Shown here one piece after another: positions 6,349 through 8,296 of a stretch of 8,296 nt of DNA. How positions within the stretch are numbered: the stretch's first letter is position 1; the number at the start of each line of letters is the position of its first letter. The position numbers were made by a program, and so were the translations under genes. Origin of the DNA: CBFHWY01 sp965659675 (GTDB taxonomy: Bacteria; Bacteroidota; Bacteroidia; Flavobacteriales_G; Salibacteraceae); the NCBI GenBank assembly GCA_965659675.1, contig CBFHWY010000100.1, forward strand, positions 1 to 8,296. Direction: 5' to 3'. Below the pieces are notes generated by a model. The model was not told where the DNA came from, made no database searches, and saw only the letters and a list, made by a program, of their open reading frames with translations.

Positions 6349-7373
6349 ATGAGATATAAATTATTAGGAAATAGCGGGTTAAGGGTTTCTGAACTTTGCC
6401 TGAGCACAATGACCTTCGGTGAAGAATGGGGCTATGGCGCTAACGAAAAAGGAAGTCGAATGATCTTCGATAGCTTTTTGGACGCTGGAGGAAACTTCAT
6501 TGACACGGCCAATCGATATACTGAAGGTACTTCGGAAGAATACCTTGGCAAATTCATCAAAGCCTCTGGCAGACGAGATGAACTGGTATTGGCCACCAAA
6601 TAAGGGCTCTATACCAAATCAGGCAAAATAAATGATTCGAGGAATCACAGAAAGAACATGATACAGAGTGTGGAGGGCAGTTTAAAGCGCCTTAGGCTTG
6701 ATTATATCGATGTGCTTTACTTACATATCTGGGACTTTACCACACCCATCGAAGAGATCATGCGTGCTCTGGATGATCTGGTTAGAGCTGGAAAGATCCT
6801 CTACCCTGCTATTTCGGATACTCCGGCATGGATCGTCGCCAAAGGAAACACCATGGCCAAACACATGGGATGGTCGCCCTTTGTGAGTTTGCAAGCCGAA
6901 TACAGTTTGATCACCAGGGATGCAGAAAGAGAGCTTTTGCCCATGGCAGAGTCAGAAGGACTGGCTTTACAGCCTGGGCGCCAATTGCTGGAGGTGCATT
7001 AAGTGGCAAATACTTAGATGATTCAGATGAACCAAAACGCTTAAAAGAAGGCAGCAAAAGATTAAGTGAGCGTTCCATGAAGATCGCAAAAGAGGTGGTT
7101 GATTGCGCCAAAGAACTGTCTTGTTCACCTGTGCAGCTATCCTTAGCCTGGATGATGCATAAGAGTCCACAGATCTTCCCGATCATTGGCTCACGAAAAG
7201 TGGAACAGATCGAAGATTCAATAGGCTCAATAGAGCTAAGCATTCCGGGTGAGATCATGGAGCGACTAAATGATGTAAGCAATATTGAACTTGGATTCCC
7301 ACATGATTTTTACAAGCAAGATGGTGTTAAACTCTTTACCTACGGAGGTTTGCGCGATCAGATAGATTTCTAG
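6349..7373 (+). pseudogene. Aldo/keto reductase, broken by an in-frame stop and a frameshift
   Basis: Three pieces add up to one reductase of about 341 residues, a normal length for the family. The first runs 6349-6600 and ends with TAA at 6601-6603, directly after the catalytic lysine (LATK, K84). The same frame resumes with GLYTKSGKINDSRNHRKN and continues to about 6963, where one base appears to be missing (CTGGC, where CTGGGC would restore the frame). The rest, GFTAWAPIAGGALSGKYL onward, continues in the shifted frame to TAG at 7371-7373. All four catalytic residues of the NADPH-dependent aldo/keto reductases are still encoded: D52, Y57, K84 and H126 (LYLHIWD). Some conserved glycines are changed (CLSTMTFG for the usual CLGTMTFG, AISDTPAW for GISDTPAW), consistent with relaxed selection. 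Neither lesion shows recoding signals. Sequencing error could explain one lesion, less easily both plus the substitutions. Confidence 0.88.
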
Positions 7374-7376
7374 TCG

Positions 7377-8162
7377 CTATTCCAGGCTGGTGATTGGCTT
7401 ATCCGATTTGATTCGTCGCACAAGTTTTCCACCTGGATCGATCAAACCATATTCCCCATTTTTCTTGATATCAAAGTAGCCATGCAAGGTATATGAAGGC
7501 ATGATCGACTCATATTTAATCTGATGAATTAGATTCCCATTAAGGTCTGCTAAACCATATTCTTTACCTAATCCTACCACAACAAGCTCACCCACTGGAA
7601 AAGCAAGATCGTATTTAGCCTGAAAGATTAGCTGACCAGTGCTATCAATCAGTCCTTGTTTGTAGTTTGCAAGCTCTGAGTTATCATAGGGATATGCAGA
7701 ATACTTGACTTCTTTCATAGCAGTACTGTCAATCTCGTAGTACATATAATACTTAGGCTTGAAACGATATGGCCACCCGATCACATATGGAAATTCATTC
7801 CGGTGTTTCCGCTCTTCTATCTTTCGATGTCCAACTGGAAGAATGTTGAATTCCGAAAGGGCTTTTGATGGATGATTGAAGATCTCAAGCACTTTGCCAG
7901 TAGAATCCCTAAAGATCAAAACATTCGCTTTATGTGGCCCCATATGCATGCGGTGAGTTGTACCCATGGGGTGATGAGCTTCTCGATAAGTTTCTTTGTG
8001 AACCCAGGCCGATCGATAATCGATCTCCACGAGTTGTTTGCCTTCTACAAAATGATAATATCGGATGTAGTATTCAGTTTTAGGTGGTTTTTCAAAAAAA
8101 CTAAGCTGTGCAAATGCGGCAAGGGGAAAGCAAACAATCGCAAATACTTTGAGTATCTTCAT
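7377..8162 (-). CDS. Secreted WG-repeat protein with a His/Met-rich segment
   Basis: The 261-residue product begins with a signal peptide (MKILKVFAIVCFPLAAFA, cleavage near Q19), which supports the ATG at 8160-8162. The C-terminal third contains three degenerate WG (KWG) repeats at about 167-188, 199-221 and 236-251, each of the form YGLxDxxGxLIxxxKYD: KQGLIDSTGQLIFQAKYD, EYGLADLNGNLIHQIKYE and EYGLIDPGGKLVRRIK. WG-repeat proteins are common in Bacteroidota and Leptospira, and the domain usually signals an exported beta-rich protein; no general biochemical role is established. Residues 28-165 match nothing I recognise. They are rich in Tyr and contain a cluster of five His and three Met at 63-77. 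There is no lipobox. The stop lies 3 bp from the end of the convergent reductase pseudogene. Confidence 0.75.
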   Translation of the reverse strand: MKILKVFAIVCFPLAAFAQLSFFEKPPKTEYYIRYYHFVEGKQLVEIDYRSAWVHKETYREAHHPMGTTHRMHMGPHKANVLIFRDSTGKVLEIFNHPSKALSEFNILPVGHRKIEERKHRNEFPYVIGWPYRFKPKYYMYYEIDSTAMKEVKYSAYPYDNSELANYKQGLIDSTGQLIFQAKYDLAFPVGELVVVGLGKEYGLADLNGNLIHQIKYESIMPSYTLHGYFDIKKNGEYGLIDPGGKLVRRIKSDKPITSLE

Positions 8163-8187
8163 CTTAAGTGTACATCAAGATTCATGC

Positions 8188-8205
8188 CTCAAGTCAATGC
8201 TTGAG
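8188..8205. promoter_or_regulatory. Inverted repeat upstream of the WG-repeat gene
   Basis: CTCAAG and CTTGAG form a perfect 6-bp dyad with a 6-bp spacer, 25 bp upstream of the WG-repeat gene's ATG. The position would suit an operator. It has no T run on either strand, so it is not a good terminator for the gene to its right. A dyad of this size can occur by chance. Confidence 0.3.
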
Positions 8206-8230
8206 TATGGAATAAGGCAAAGTTTTTTAT

Positions 8231-8296
8231 TTAGTCAATCGGGTAGACTTGAAAATCATCCACTTTTTCAAAGGTCACCGGATTGATCACCTCTGC
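8231..8296 (-). CDS. C-terminal end of an unidentified protein (partial)
   Basis: Read from the right edge on the minus strand, an open frame gives 21 residues (AEVINPVTFEKVDDFQVYPID) and then TAA at 8231-8233. The residue mix looks like real coding sequence, but 21 residues are too few to recognise a family. It is upstream of, and on the same strand as, the WG-repeat gene, with a 68-bp spacer that could hold that gene's own promoter. Confidence 0.5.
   Translation of the reverse strand, partial: AEVINPVTFEKVDDFQVYPID

Noticed and set aside
6598..6970. Programmed recoding (stop readthrough or frameshifting) in the reductase
   Set aside because: The stop is TAA, not TGA, and there is no slippery heptamer at the frameshift. 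Changed conserved glycines favour decay.
6911..7282. Minus-strand open frames opposite the reductase
   Set aside because: Low-complexity shadow translations of the opposite strand, with no motif support.
6828..7373. A separate 181-residue gene in the second half of the reductase
   Set aside because: Its first 45 or so residues are an out-of-frame reading of the reductase; only the part after about 6963 is homologous, so it is the tail of the same broken gene.
7872..8204. Plus-strand 110-residue frame opposite the WG-repeat gene
   Set aside because: It is antisense to a gene with a signal peptide and WG repeats and has no family features of its own.

Overview
The window looks like a chromosomal segment of a member of the Bacteroidota; I cannot place it more finely. 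The pointers are: an exact match to the Bacteroidota -7 promoter element (TAnnTTTG) in front of one gene, no purine-rich Shine-Dalgarno sequences before the starts I examined, signal peptides ending in the A-Q pattern usual in this phylum, a WG-repeat secreted protein, and the long plant/cyanobacterial-type IspH. GC content is moderate, and there is no tRNA, rRNA or CRISPR array. No gene-free stretch exceeds 300 bases; the largest (268-423) holds two blocks of short tandem repeats.

Layout, left to right. Positions 1-267 are the C-terminal end of an IS3-family transposase that enters from outside the window. A repeat-rich spacer follows: six copies of a GAGGTCA-type heptamer at 284-325 and a 14-bp unit repeated twice at 410-437. 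The minus-strand ispH gene (424-1653) ends inside the second repeat. A short divergent spacer (1654-1738) separates ispH from a plus-strand group: a secreted CsgG-domain protein with TPR-like and SH3-like parts (1739-3007), a large secreted protein with an LPP20-like N-terminus (3055-4800), and a small Rof/YaeO-type Rho-binding antiterminator (4793-5014) that overlaps the preceding gene by 8 bp. A second plus-strand pair follows: an acetyl-CoA hydrolase / CoA-transferase (5076-6338) and, 10 bp later, an aldo/keto reductase gene broken by a nonsense codon and a frameshift (6349-7373). On the minus strand, ending only 3 bp away, is a secreted WG-repeat protein (7377-8162), preceded by the last 21 codons of an unidentified minus-strand gene (8231-8296).

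How it fits together. The central three genes look like one envelope operon. Pairs of CsgG-type and LPP20-type proteins recur in outer-membrane assembly systems (curli export, FlgO/FlgP/FlgT of polar flagella), so a surface-assembly role is a reasonable inference, but the substrate is unknown. Two features are unusual. A terminator-shaped hairpin encloses the start codon of the second gene, and the operon ends with a gene for a predicted inhibitor of transcription terminator Rho. Together they suggest that termination control may be part of how the operon is expressed; this is a hypothesis. The broken reductase beside an intact CoA-transferase, and the IS remnant with repeats beside ispH, mark recent genome change at both edges.
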